A DNA stretch of 64,000 nucleotides, taken from Symsagittifera roscoffensis (lineage: Eukaryota; Xenacoelomorpha; Acoela; Convolutidae). Of the stretch, positions 45,830 through 57,087 are shown piece after piece; the stretch's first letter is position 1; each line of letters begins with the position of its first letter. Made by a program: the position numbers and the translations under genes. The notes beneath the pieces are model-generated. The model saw nothing but the letters and a program-made list of their open reading frames with translations. It was not told the DNA's origin and did no database searches. The stretch spans positions 6,969,209 through 7,033,208 of the forward strand of contig NC_087065.1 in the NCBI RefSeq assembly GCF_963678635.1, in the 5' to 3' direction.

Positions 45830-46130
45830 GTAAACCTGTGATAGAATATAATTGAGTTAACTCGCGAAGTGCGTATTCCTTTGGATAATAAGGTAAAAGG
45901 TTGTCACGGTGTTGTATGATTTCCTTCTTGCTGGAGTCAGTAAGTTTGTATGTTACTTCAGTAGATTTATCAATTATTTGGTAGGGTCCTTTTCGAAGTG
46001 GTTGTAACTTTTCGGATATTCCTTTTTATGTATTAAAATTAAGTATTAAAACAAATGTTCCAATTTTTAAGTCTGTGGCTGACATGAAGCGTGAAATAAA
46101 TTGGCTATTTATGTTTTGCCTTTGTAACAA
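45830..46130 (-). pseudogene. Integrase C-terminal GPY-like module, unit 1
   Basis: The minus strand encodes LRKGPYQIIDKSTEVTYKL followed by HRDNLLPYYP, the pattern of the GPY/F module that ends Ty3/gypsy integrases and binds DNA. An in-frame TAA just before it (near 46030) is shared exactly with unit 2, so the lesion predates the duplication. Ser/Gln/Lys-rich sequence continues to about 45690. Confidence 0.6.
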
Positions 46131-47447
46131 TTTTTTTGTTACTTTTTGGTAGATTTCAATGTGTTTTTTTATCTTTTTTCAAAATCCATTCGGTATGTGT
46201 ACCGAAAGCTAATTTCAAAAAAATTGTGGATGATGAAAGTGGTCTTCATCATGTGTGTGTAAGGGTAGGTTATAACAAATTGAATCTTTGTTTGGTTGAC
46301 AATAACCTTGTGCATTTTTATGAGCGTTTGCTGTAAACATGATTGGTTTTCGTGGCTTTTGATTAAAAACCATTTCGTATGGTGACATTCCTAAAGTTAT
46401 TGTGATTTGTGAATTATAGGTTAAGGTGAATAGTTTTACATCTGTTGACCATTCAGTATATCGTGTATCATTTCCATTATTGATGCATCTAAGATCTTCT
46501 TGTAGTGAACAATTCATACCTTCGACTAATCCATTTGTCCAAGGTGCATGAGATGTACGTGGCTTATGTTTAATATTATATAGGTGGCATAATGTGATGA
46601 TTTCGTTGTTAATGAATTCTGTTCCATTATCTGTGACTAGTATTTCTGGTAGTCCGAATTGAGCTATCCAATGTTCGTAAAGTGTTGTGTATGCGTAATA
46701 AGCATTACAATGTGGTACTGGGTTGAGTGCTACGTAGTGAGTAAATGCATCAACAATTACCATAATATAAGAATTTCCTTCGGAGGATGGTGAAATTGGT
46801 CCTTTTGTGTCGAATGAAATTCTGTGATTGAAATAAAGACTTTGTCCTTTAAAATCCTGCTTTGTTGCTATTTGTTTTTGATTTGGATAAGGTTTATTTA
46901 ATTGACATTTTATGCAATCGTTGCATAATACAATAATCCAAATTGGTGCATTTGGGAAGTAAAAATTTTGTGTAAAATTTGAATATGTCTTTTCTGATCC
47001 TGAGTGTCCTTTTGTATGTTGTGTCTGGGATATGTTAAATGCTATCAGCATCATGCTAAGGGGGAGACAGGGTACTTTAAAATCGAGTTTTTGTTATTCT
47101 AAAAGGTCTGTAATTTCATTAATAGTTGTATTATTGTATTTTCTAAAGTATCCGAGGAGTGTTTTATTTCCTAATATTGTTGTATCAGCCTTTGTTGGTT
47201 TTGTTTTATACTTGTACCATGATTTGGGTTGTCGAATTACGGGATCAAAGTTTTGATTTTTTTGTAATAACTGTAGTGTAATTTTTTCTGTTGGTGGTAG
47301 GAAAATACTTTCAACTTCTATTTTTGATAAAGGAATTTTGTCGAGTGGGTCATGGAGATCAAAAACTTGATTTATTGTGTATTTTGAATAATTTATTGGT
47401 GGTCCTGATAAATTTATTTTGTCAGTTAAATTTTCTTTTTCTATCAA
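46131..47447 (-). pseudogene. Integrase, unit 1
   Basis: Two frames, 47094-47447 (117 codons, linker after RNase H) and 46215-47054 (279 codons), are separated by a stop near 47094. The zinc-binding region has HTKGHSG followed by CNDCIKCQ. The catalytic core shows SFDTKGPI, VTDNGTEF and GLVEGMN, with exactly 35 residues between the second Asp and the Glu, so it is a D,D35E integrase with all three acidic residues. A frameshift at a T/A run near 46215-46225 cuts it from the C-terminal module; the same break is in all units. Confidence 0.85.
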
Positions 47448-47761
47448 TGGAAAAGTGTCTTTTTTTGTGGTTGTTGTTTGATTGTTTTTTGTTGAGTATT
47501 ATTTTTTATCCAATGTGAATAAGGGATTGGTTTGAATGTGGATGTTCCTTATAGATCTACTTCATAGTGGTTTTTTTGACAATCTAAATAGAGTGGGAAA
47601 TGTTGTAAGTTTATTATTTGTGACTGATTTATATCAGTTTTTACTGCATATTTGGAATCCAATCTTGGTGATGTTTCATTTTTTGCAAGTTAGAATTTAT
47701 ATTTTTTGTGGTATTTCAACGGTAGTTTTTCGTGTAACTAGTTCGGGTGGTGTATTTCTAC

Positions 47762-48472
47762 TTAATGTATCTGGTAGTGCAAGATTTTTTCCTTTGTCCA
47801 AATTATATGTAATTTTGGGAAACTCAAAAAAATTAATTGAAATCTATAAACTCTATGGTTTGGGTTTGATTTCTGTGTAAAAAGAAATATTATAGGTTTA
47901 TGATCTGTGAACAGAACTGCTGGATGTTTAGATCCAAGTATTAGAAATTCATATTCGGTAAGTGTGTATATTATAGCTGTGCATTCTCTCATGAGAGTAG
48001 AGAATCGTAGTTCAGCTTGTGTAAGTAAGCGAGAATTTGCTGATATAAGATTCATTTTGTTTGTTCCTTTGTGTGATTGTAGCAATGCTGCGCCGATGCC
48101 AAAGTTTGAAGCATCGCACATTGCGTACAATGGTTGATTTGAATCTGGGATTGTATTTGATATATGTTCTGTTAACAATTTTTGAATTTCTTCGAATCTT
48201 GTTTGATGTTCGGTAGCCCATTTGAAGTTATTTTGTTGTCTAAGGATGTTATAGAAAGGTCTCAAGTATAATTGCATTTTGTATACATATTTACTTAAGA
48301 AATTTAACATTCCAAGGAATTCTTGGATTTTCTTTTTATTTGTGGGTGGTTGAAGTTTCTGAATCGCGTGTATTCGTGATTTCAATGGAGTTATAGTGTT
48401 TCTTTCGATAATGTGGCCAAGAAATTTTACGCGTGTTAGGAAAAAATGTGATTTGTCTGGGGCTGCTTTCAT
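47762..48472 (-). pseudogene. RT connection and RNase H, unit 1
   Basis: A 236-codon frame. It starts with the RT palm/thumb part (FFLTRVKFLGHIIERNTITP, EFLGMLNFLSKY). RNase H follows with the active-site pattern: CDASNFGIGAALLQ (Asp), RECTAIIYTLTEYE (Glu) and LFTDHKPI (Asp). It ends at a stop after the region that normally precedes integrase. This RNase H copy is the least damaged of the three. It would remove RNA from the RNA-DNA hybrid during reverse transcription. Confidence 0.85.
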
Positions 48473-49245
48473 GTTTTTATTTTTGAGTATTTGATGATAC
48501 TATTCTAAAATTATAAACATTTCGTCTTTCGTTTGTGACTGCATGAAAACATCATCTAAGTATAAGATTGCATATTTTTTGAGTATAAGTGGTCTAAAAA
48601 ATTTTACTCATAAAAGCTGAAAAAGCTGCTGGTCCTATAGAAATTCCATAGAATAATCTATTGAATTCGTATTGTTGATTTCCAATAACGAGTTGTGTTT
48701 AATCGTCGTGATTGTTCATCTAGTGGCATTTGATTGTATGCACTATTCATATCTGCGGTTGTGAAATTTTTACCATTGACTTTTGTTAGAATTACTTGAA
48801 TAGGTTCAATGGGCCAATTACATTTAGTTTCGTCTATTAGTGAATTGAGGGATCTAGCATCTAGAATGATTTTTAGTGATTCTCCTTTAGCTAAGATGAT
48901 AACTGGGTTGATAAAGGTGTTACCTTTTGGTTGTTCGTCTTTGTTTACTGGTGATATAATTTCATATAGTTCTAAAATGTCAAGTAGTCTGTTTACTTTA
49001 TCTTGTAAGTGTATCGGTACTTTACTTGCTCTTTGTTTTTTGAAAACTGCGTCAGGTGTTAAAGGTAAATGTAGTGTTGAACTAATTTTTCTAACATCGA
49101 ACTTTGATGTTGCATAAACTGTTGGAAATTTTAATAATAGTTCGGCTAATTTATCGAATTTTTTTTGTGTTATTTGGGAATGTTGAAAATTAAACATTGT
49201 TAGAAACTTTTGTTGTTTTTCTGTATAATGTGATATTTTAAACAA
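48473..49245 (-). pseudogene. Reverse transcriptase, unit 1
   Basis: The 48658-49245 frame (195 codons) has the RT N-part, with ESLKIILDARSLN and motif A in the form FTTADMNSAYNQMPL, keeping the catalytic Asp. The frame breaks at about 48700. The coding-like continuation to 48473 holds YLDDVFMQS (about 48546-48566), the motif C Asp pair. Frameshifts near 48600 and 48500 separate the pieces. Unit 1 alone keeps all three catalytic aspartates, but not in one frame. Confidence 0.85.
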
Positions 49246-49684
49246 TGATTTAAAATATGGTGTTTTTTTTTGAAGTAGTCAGTGTTTCTTTTTTCGTTGC
49301 TTATTATGTTGTTTATTGATAATTCTTCACAAAGATTTGTGGATTAGGGTAGTGTTAACTGGTATGGTGAATTGCTATATACGTGTAATGAAATAATATC
49401 TGAGTTTGAAAGTTTCATATATTTTATGGATGAAATTTTGATTCGGAAAAATTTATGGATGGGTTTAAATTCAAGGTCTGACATAAAGAGATGTTGTTTT
49501 TTTTGGTCATTATCGTACTGGTGGACTTGTTTGAATGAAAAATTATATACATTTCCTGATAGTGGTTTCAGGTATTTTCGTTCCTGATTGTAAATGGGAT
49601 AAAATTTGGAGAAAAATGGTGGTTGTTTGTTTAATCTATGAAAGAATGTTAAGGATGTGTTTTTTGTCCTCGTGTATTTATCTT
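49246..49684 (-). pseudogene. Protease-RT linker, unit 1 (with ~100 bp deletion)
   Basis: Coding-like remnants equivalent to the 61521-62168 frame of unit 3. About 100 bases present in units 2 and 3 (cagtaattgta... side) are missing near 49340. Several stops are present. Confidence 0.5.
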
Positions 49685-50305
49685 TTATATGAAGTTTGTA
49701 TTCAAAATGTTTGTTGTGGGAATATACTTAGTTAAGAATGGTATGCCAATGATATTGTGTTTCATGTCTGTATTGTGAAATGATTGTTTAAATGGTTTAT
49801 TTAGTGTTTTATTTTGTTCCATTGTTCTAGTGGCAACAAGGAAAAGTTGGATTATGCCGTAATTTACTAATGTTGATCCTTGTGCTGTTGTTAATTTACT
49901 GGCGGTCTTTATAGGTGTTAGGATTGGATGTAACAATTTGATTTCATTCCAGGTAGGGATGTTAATAATACTTGACTCTGCTCCTGAATCAATTAAATAA
50001 TCTATTTCAAGATCGAGTGGTTGAAATTCTTTACTTTTTGGGCTTTCTAAGAGAAATGGGATTGTCCAAATTTTTTCTCTTGGCTGTTGTTTTTGTATAT
50101 TTTGGTAAATGTGATTTGTACTTGAGCGTTGTTTTTTGTTATTGACTACTGTATTTATTTCATTTACCTTCTGTTCAACTGATACATCGTTTCTTATGGG
50201 TCTAGTATAGTAGTCTTGAAGAAGTTCCGATTGATTTTTGTAAATGTGTGAACTAAAGGGTTGTTCGTATATAATGGGTTCGTAGTCGTTTTCGAGTGTG
50301 ATCAT
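49685..50305 (-). pseudogene. Aspartic protease, unit 1
   Basis: A 206-codon frame. The active-site signature EIDYLIDSGAESSIINI lies about residues 98-114. A flap/C-terminal part follows with KHNIIGIPFLTKYIPTTN. The N-terminal ~90 residues are the Gag-Pro linker (EQPFSSHIYKNQ, DYYTRPIRND). Retroviral-type proteases work as dimers and cut the Gag-Pol polyprotein. The frame ends early (NTNFI then stop). Confidence 0.8.
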
Positions 50306-50466
50306 ATTAACTGCGATAGTGTTATTTGTATCACTTTCGCTGTCTGCTGATTCACAATTATTGTGGTTTAATTTTAGTTTGGTACTCTTTGTGTTGTCAA
50401 TACCAAGGGGATCTGAAGTTGTTTCTTCAGTTGCTTGTACCTGATTAATTTGTCGCCGATGTTTCG

Positions 50467-50481
50467 TTGTGATGTTGGGAT
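50467..50481. other. Tandem junction 1/2
   Basis: After gccgatgtttcg, shared with the parental Gag sequence at 62802-62812, the sequence switches to ttgtgatgttggga and then to the unit start tgttgtgatgttggggttg. The 13-base word ttgtgatgttggg is therefore doubled at the join. The same arrangement occurs at 56907-56921. Confidence 0.8.
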
Positions 50482-52179
50482 GTTGTGATGTTGGGGTTGA
50501 ACCTAGATAATCTGAGGGTATATTTGAGGTGCTATGTTGTGAAAGAAGTGGGGGAGTTTCTGGTAGTGTACTGCATGAAAGTTCTGAGGTAGTTGGTGTA
50601 GGTGATTGAGGTATATCAAAATGAACCCTGGGGTTTAAAAATTTCTATTTCTTCTTGAATGTATAATTTGTCTATGTATCTCAGATGTGTTTTGATTTTG
50701 GCTAATATGTCTGACTCGATTGAGGTCTTGTTGCAAGGTGGGGTATAAGTTATATGTTGGTTCACTTAAAGATGCTTGTCGATGAACTGGTTCTATTGGT
50801 TCTGATAAGCGTGCGTGTCTTTCTTCAAAGGTGTATGGATTGTCTTGAAAAGAAATGCGTGTAGTTGGTTGGGGATTGTTTATATTTGTAGGTGTTATTG
50901 GACTTTCTTGGGATGTGGTTGGTGGGGGCTGGTTTTGTGGTGGTTGATTAGCAATTTTGGAAAGTTATCTGAATTTTAAATTTTACTGGAAAATTTGTGT
51001 TCACAATAAAATTCTTCAATAAAAAGTATCAAGAGAATAGTTGCTAGGGCAAAGGTGACTATTGCCTTTTTTATACATTTTCACATTGTCATGATGAGGG
51101 AGATTGAAAATGTGAAGAAAATTCTGAATAAAAGAAAAGTATCTGTTCGACTGAAAATAGTTCGTATCATTTAGATAGATTATACGTATTCGAACCTATA
51201 GATGTGGTCAAGGATTTGGGAGAGTTGGAGATATATTTTAAATTGGGAATAGAAAATTTAAAAAAGATTGCGAAAAATCATAGAAATTTTTATTATTAAT
51301 CCAAAAGTTTCAATTAAAAAGTACCTCAAAAATTGAATAAGATTGAAAAATTTTGTGAAGAGGTTTAGAAGTTCTTGTTTTATGTGATCAACTGTTATGG
51401 AAAGAAGCATTTAAGAAGTGATTCGTTCGTCGAATATTTTTTAAAGATTTGAGGCGAAATTCAAGTGTGGTCGGATTATTTATGGATTTTTTGACAAGTG
51501 GGTTGAGTTTTGTCAAAAATTGTTGAGGGCTATTTTTTCGGTGTTTGGGAGGTCTTCATAGTATTGTTTTCATTTGTTGGATATATGGGGGTATCTTTGA
51601 AATACTTGTACTTTAGGCCAAATGATCATGGGTCTTTTTTACTTTAGGCTAATTTGCCATTTTTGGTTAGGGGTCTTTTGAGGCCTGAATTGGGAAAAAA
51701 TTGTTGATTTTTTCATAATCTGATAGGGGAGGTTTATAATATTGAAGTAGTGTTTATTTTAGTTGTAAAGTTTTAGCAAGTTGCTTATTTTTGACCTGGA
51801 GGATGTAAAATTATAGTTATAGATATGCCTGGAGATTGATTTCTATCGGCTAAATAATTTCTATCCTTATTAAAAGAATGTTTACCTTAATCTTAAATCA
51901 AGGTTACTTCTGAAATTCAACTTTCTTTAATGTTTAAGATTGTGGGATGAAATTTGTATAGTTTTTTCGTGGTTGAATTCTAAGAGGTGATAATTCTCTA
52001 TGTTCTGATTTTTGTAGTTGATCCTGTGGTAAAATTTTTTCTCATCATTTTCTATTTTTTCTTTCATTTTGAGGTATTTTTGGTTCTGGTGTGTTTGATC
52101 TTTGAGGGTCTATATTTTGCTGTTGAATTGTTTTTGTGTTTTTGGTAGTATTAATGTTTAGATTTTCTTCTGTTTGTGG

Positions 52180-52500
52180 GTTCTTTTGAACGATGTGTAA
52201 ACCTGTGAAAGAATATAATTGAGTTAGTTCGCGAAGTGCGTATTCCTTTGGATAATAAGGTAAAAGGTTGTTACGGTGTTGTATGATTTCCTTCTTGCTG
52301 GAGTCAGTAAGTTTGTATGTTACTTCAGTAGATTTATCAATTATTTGGTAGGGTCCTTTTCGAAGTGGTTGTAACTTTTCGGATATTCCTTTTTATGTAT
52401 TAAAATTAAGTATTAAAACAAATGTTCCAATTTTTAAGTCTGTGGCTGACATGAAGCGTGAAATAAATTGGCTATTTATGTTTTGCCTTTGTAACAATTT
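52180..52500 (-). pseudogene. Integrase C-terminal GPY-like module, unit 2
   Basis: Same GPYQIIDKSTEV module and same upstream in-frame TAA (near 52395) as unit 1. Only scattered substitutions separate the two. Unit 3 has lost this module. Confidence 0.6.
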
Positions 52501-52581
52501 TTTTGTTACTTTTTGGTAGATTTCAATGTGTTTTTTTATCTTTTTTCAAAATCCATTCGGTATGTGTACCGAAAGCTAATT

Positions 52582-53815
52582 TCAAAAAAATTGTGGATGA
52601 TGAAAGTGGTCTTCATCATGTGTGTGTAAGGGTAGGTTATAACAAATTGAATCTTTGTTTGGTTGACAATAACCTTGTGCATTTTTATGAGCGTTTGCTG
52701 TAAACATGATTGGTTTTCGTGGCTTTTGATTAAAAACCATTTCGTATGGTGACATTCCTAAAGTTATTGTGATTTGTGAATTATAGGTTAAGGTGAATAG
52801 TTTTACATCTGTTGACCATTCAGTATATCGTGTATCATTTCCATTATTGATGCATCTAAGATCTTCTTGTAGTGAACAATTCATACCTTCGACTAATCCA
52901 TTTGTCCAAGGTGCATGAGATGTACGTGGCTTATGTTTAATATTATATAGGTGGCATAATGTGATGATTTCGTTGTTAATGAATTCTGTTCCATTATCTG
53001 TGACTAGTATTTCTGGTAGTCCGAATTTAGCTATCCAATGTTCGTAAAGTGTTGTGTATGCGTAATAAGCATTACAATGTGGTACTGGGTTGAGTGCTAC
53101 GTAGTGAGTAAATGCATCAACAATTACCATAATATAAGAATTTCCTTCGGAGGATGGTGAAATTGGTCCTTTTGTGTCGAATGAAATTCTGTGATTGAAA
53201 TAAAGACTTTGTCCTTTAAAATCCTGTTTTGTTGCTATTTGTTTTTGATTTGGATAAGGTTTATTTAATTGACATTTTATGCAATCGTTGCATAATACAA
53301 TAATCCAAATTGGTGCATTTGGGAAGTAAAAATTTTGTGTAAAATTTGAATATGTCTTTTCTAATCCTGAGAGTCCTTTTGTATGTTGCGTATGGGATAT
53401 GTTAAATGGTATCAGCATCATGCTGAGGGGGAGACAGGGTACTTTAAAATCGGGTGTTTGAGATTCTAAAAGGTCTGTAATTTCATTAATAGTTGTATTA
53501 TTGTATTTTCTAAAGTATCGGAGGAGTGTTTTATTTCCTAATATTGTTGTATCAGCCTTTGTTGGTTTTGTTTTATACTTGTGCCATGATTTGGGTTGTC
53601 GAATTACGGGATCAAACTTTTGATTTTTTTGTAATAACTGTAGTGTACTTTTTTCTGTTGGTGGTAGGAAAATACTTTAAACTTCTATTTTTGATAAAGG
53701 AATTGTGTCGAGTGGGTCATGGAGATCAAAAACTTGATTTATTGTGTATTTTGAATCATTTAGTTGTGGTCCTGATATATTTATTTTGTCAGTTAAATTT
53801 TCTTTTTCTATCATT
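52582..53815 (-). pseudogene. Integrase, unit 2
   Basis: The open frame runs from about 53677 to 52582 (the 279 codons after the first ATG start at 53421). Upstream coding-like sequence to 53815 is broken by one TAA in KIEV-stop-SIF. The zinc-binding part reads HTKGLSG, so the second His is Leu; CNDCIKCQ is kept. The D,D35E residues (FDTKGPI, VTDNGTEF, GLVEGMN) are all present. Loss of the zinc His should damage the N-terminal domain. Confidence 0.85.
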
Positions 53816-54049
53816 GGAAAGGTATCTTTTTTGTGTGGTTGTTGTTTGATTGTTTTTTGTTGAGTATTTTTTTGTATCCAATGTGAATAAGGGATTGGTT
53901 TGAATGTGGATGTTCCTAATAGATCTACTTCATAGTGGTTTTTTTGACAATCTAAATAGAGTGGGAAATGTTGTAAGTTATTTATTTGTGACTGATCTAT
54001 ATCAGTTTTTACTGCATATTTTCAATCCAATCTTGGTGATATTTCATTT

Positions 54050-54482
54050 TTTGCAAGTTAGAATTTAATTTTTTGTTGTATTTTAACTGTAGTTTTTCGT
54101 GTAAGTAGTTCGGGTGGTGTATTTTTACTTAATGTATCTGGTAGTGCAAGATTTTTTCCTTTGTCCAAATTATATGTAAGTTTGGGAATTCATTAAAATT
54201 AATTGAAATCTATAAACTCTATGGTTTGGGTTTGATTTCTGTGTAAAAGTGATCTGTAAATAGAACTGTTGGATGTTTAGATCTAAGTATTAGAAATTCA
54301 TATTCGGTAAGTGTATATATTATAGCTGTGCATTCTCTCATGAGAGTAGAGAGTCTTAGTTCAGCTTGTGTAACTAAGCGAGAATTTGCTGATATAAGAT
54401 TCATTTGTTTGTTCCACTGTTGTAGTGATTGTAGCAATGCTGCGCCGATGCCAAAGTTTGAAGCATCGGAAATTGCGTACAA
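54050..54482 (-). pseudogene. RNase H, unit 2
   Basis: An 87-codon frame, 54219-54482, holds SDASNFGIGAALLQS and RECTAIIYTLTEYEFLI and ends in FTDHFYTEIKPKP. Sequence after FTDH is missing about 24 bases relative to units 1 and 3, so the segment after the third acidic residue is lost. The RT frame overlaps in a different frame, showing a frameshift inside CDAS. Confidence 0.75.
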
Positions 54483-55539
54483 TGATTGATTTGGATCTGG
54501 GATTGTATTTGATAATTGTTCTGTTTTTAATTTCTTTGAATCTTGTTTGATGTTCGGTAGCCCATTCGAAGTTAATTTGTTGTCTAAGTATGTTATAGAA
54601 AGGTCTTAAGTATAATTGCATTTTGTAATCATATTTACTTAAGAAATTTACCATTCCAAGGAATTCTTGGATTTTCTTTTTTTTTGTGGGTGGTTGAAGT
54701 TTCTGAATTGCGTGTATTCGTGATTTCAATGGAGTTATAGTGTTTCTTTTGATAATGTGGCCAAGAAATTGTACGCGTGTTAGGAAAAAATGTGATTTGT
54801 CTGGGGCTGCTTTCATGTTTTCATTTTTGAGTATTTGATGATATTGTTCTAAAACTATAAACATTTCGTCTTTCGTTTGTGACTGCATGAAAACATCATC
54901 TAAGTATGTGATTGCATGTCTTTTAAGTATAAGGGGTCTAAAAATTTTACTCATAAAAGCTGAAAAAGCTGCTGGTCCTACGGAAATTCCATAGAATAAT
55001 CTATTGAATTCGTATTGTTGATTTCCAATAACGAATTGTATTAATCGTCGTGATTGTTCATTTAGTGGCATTTGATTGCATGCACTATTCATAACGGCGG
55101 TTGTGACATTTTTACTATTGATTTTTGTTAGAATTACTTGAATAGGTTCAATGCGCCAATTACATTTGGTTTCGTCTATTAGTGAATTGAGGTATCTAGC
55201 ATCTAGAACAATTTTTAGTGATTCTCCTTTAGCTAAGATGATAACTGAGTTGATAGAGGTGTTACCTTTTGGTTGTTCGTCTTTGTTTACTGGTGATATA
55301 ATTTCATATAGTTCTAAAATGTCAAGTAGTCTGTTTACTTTATCTTGTAAGTGTATCGGTACTTTACTTGCTCTTTGTTTTTTAAAAATTGCGTCAGGTT
55401 TTAAAGGTAAATGTAGTGGTGAACTAATTTTTCCAACATCGAATTTTGATGTTGCATAAACTGTTGGAAATTTTAATAATAGTTCGGCTAATTTATCAAA
55501 TTCTTTTTGTGTTATTTGTGAATGTTGAAAATTAAACAT
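54361..55539 (-). pseudogene. Reverse transcriptase, unit 2 (longest frame)
   Basis: A 392-codon frame with the full RT: the LVLDARYLN-type motif (KIVLDARYLNSLI), motif A as VTTAVMNSACNQMPL, FYGISVGPAAFSAFMSKIF (motif B region), YLDDVFMQSQT (motif C), FLTRVQFLGHII (motif E region) and thumb/connection. The motif A Asp is Val (GTT, against GAT in unit 1), which should abolish polymerisation. The last ~35 residues are out-of-frame RNase H sequence. Confidence 0.88.
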
Positions 55540-56028
55540 TGTTAGAAACTTTTTGTTGTTTTTCTGTATAAGGTGATTTTTTAAACGTTGGATTAAAATA
55601 TGGTGTTTTTGTAAATTAGTCAGTGTTTCTTTTTTTGTTGTTTATTATGTTGTTTATTGATAATTCTTCATCAAGAATTTTGGATTGGCATATATCTAGT
55701 AATTGTAGTATATTACTGACTCGATATGCTACTTCATGTGTGGGTGAAGTTGTAGCATTTGTTTCACATTATTCTAAGAGTCCTAAGGGTAGTGTTAACT
55801 GGTATAGTGAATTGTTATATACGTGTAATGAAATAATATCTGAGTTTAAATGTTTCACATTTTTTATGGATGAAATTGTGATTCGGAAAAATTTATGGAT
55901 GGGTTTAAATTCAAGGTCTGACATAAAGAGATGTTGTTTTTTTTGGTCATCATTGTACTGGTGGACTTGTTTGATTGAAAAATTATATACATTTCCTGAT
56001 AGTGGTTTCAGGTGTTTTCATTCCTGAT
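55540..56028 (-). pseudogene. Protease-RT linker, unit 2
   Basis: Equivalent to the intact 61521-62168 frame of unit 3. One missing base near 56027 (ATTTAAATC against ATTTACAATC) creates an immediate TAA and shifts the frame. Confidence 0.5.
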
Positions 56029-57087
56029 TTAAATGGGATAAAATTTGGAGAAAAATGGTGGTTGTTTGTTTAATCTATGAAAGAATGTTAAGGATGTGTT
56101 TTTTGTCCTCGTGTATTTATCTTTTATATGAAGTTTGCTATTCAAAATGTTTATTGTGGGAATATACTTAGTTAAGAATGGCATGCCAATGATATTGTGT
56201 TTCATGTCTGTATTGTGAAATGATTGTTTAAATGGTTTATTTAGTGTTTTATTTTGTTCCATTGTTCTAGTGGCAACAAGGAAAAGTTGGATTTTGCCGT
56301 AATTTACTAATGTTGATCCTTGTGCTGTTGTTAATTTACTGGCGGTCTTTATAGGTGTTAGGATTGGATGTAACGATTTGATTTCATTCCAGGTAGGGAT
56401 GTTAATAATACTTGACTCTGCTCCTGAATCAATTAAATAATCTATTTCAAGATCGGGTGGTTGAAATTCTTTACTTTTTGGGCTTTCTAAGAGAAATGGG
56501 ATTGTCCAAATTTTTTCTCTTGGCTGTTGTTTTTGTATATTTTGGTAAATGTGATTTGTACTTGAGCGTTGTTTTTTGTTATTGACTACTGTATTTATTT
56601 CATTTACCTTCTGTTCAACTGATACATCGTTTCTTATGGGTCTAGTATAGTAGTCTTGAAGAAGTTCCGATTGATTTTTGTAAATGTGTGAACTAAAGGG
56701 TTGTTCGTATATAATGGGTTCGTAGTCGTTTTCGAGTGTGATCATATTAACTGAGATAGTGTTATTTGTATCACTTTCGCTGTCTGTTGATTCACAATTA
56801 ATGTGGTTTAATTGTAGTTTGGTACTCTTTGTGTTGTCAATACCAAGGGGATCTGAAGTTGTTTCTTCAGTTGCTTGTACCTGATTAATTTGTCGCCGAT
56901 TCTTCGTTGTGATGTTGGGATGTTGTGATGTTGGGGTTGAACCTAGGTAATCTGAGGGTATATTTGAGGTGCTATGTTGTGAAAGAAGTGGGGGAGTTTC
57001 TGGTAGTGTACTGCATGAAAATTCTGAGGTAGTTGGTTTAGGTGATTGAGGTATATCAAAATGAACCCTGGGGTTTAACAATTTCAA
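56029..57087 (-). pseudogene. Env-start/Gag-Pro linker/protease chimera (unit 3 start into unit 2)
   Basis: A 352-codon frame that crosses the unit 2/3 junction. Residues ~1-58 are the start of the env-like frame (NPRVHFDIPQSP, SDYLGSTPTSQ), from the left end of unit 3. From ~residue 65 (NRRQINQVQATEE) it is the Gag-Pro linker, and the protease follows with EIDYLIDSGAESSIINI and HNIIGMPFLTKY. The fusion is in frame and intact, an accidental product of the tandem duplication. It ends at a TAA just after FYPI. The protease active site is kept. Confidence 0.8.
56907..56921. other. Tandem junction 2/3
   Basis: Base for base the same join as at 50467-50481 (ttgtgatgttggga before tgttgtgatgttgggg), with one nearby difference (attcttcg against atgtttcg). 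Confidence 0.8.

Larger units (their letters stand above)
44122..50480 (-). repeat. Tandem retroelement unit 1 (6,359 bp)
   Basis: From tgttgtgatgttggggttg at 44122 to the junction at 50467-50480. It contains env-start, integrase C- and N-parts, RNase H, RT and protease on the minus strand. It retains the RT motif A aspartate and the integrase GHSG histidine, but has lost about 100 bases between protease and RT (near 49340, compared with 55672-55790 of unit 2). It is continuous with the only full env-like region. Confidence 0.92.
50481..56920 (-). repeat. Tandem retroelement unit 2 (6,440 bp)
   Basis: Offset 6,359-6,367 from unit 1 and 6,440 from the start of unit 3. It has the longest RT frame (54361-55539) and the longest protease frame (56029-57087, which extends across its right junction). 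It shares the RT motif A Asp-to-Val change and the integrase His-to-Leu change with unit 3. Confidence 0.92.

Noticed and set aside
46136-46336. Plus-strand 66-codon frame conserved at 46136, 52503 and 58389
   Set aside because: It lies antisense to the integrase C-part, and its conservation is fully explained by the tandem triplication of the retroelement.
53526-53849. Hydrophobic plus-strand frames in the pol region (also 42214-42570, 47536-47880, 55623-56027, 61528-61932)
   Set aside because: They are antisense to Lys/Asn/Gln-rich pol or env sequence, which mirrors as Leu/Phe/Val-rich; no independent support.
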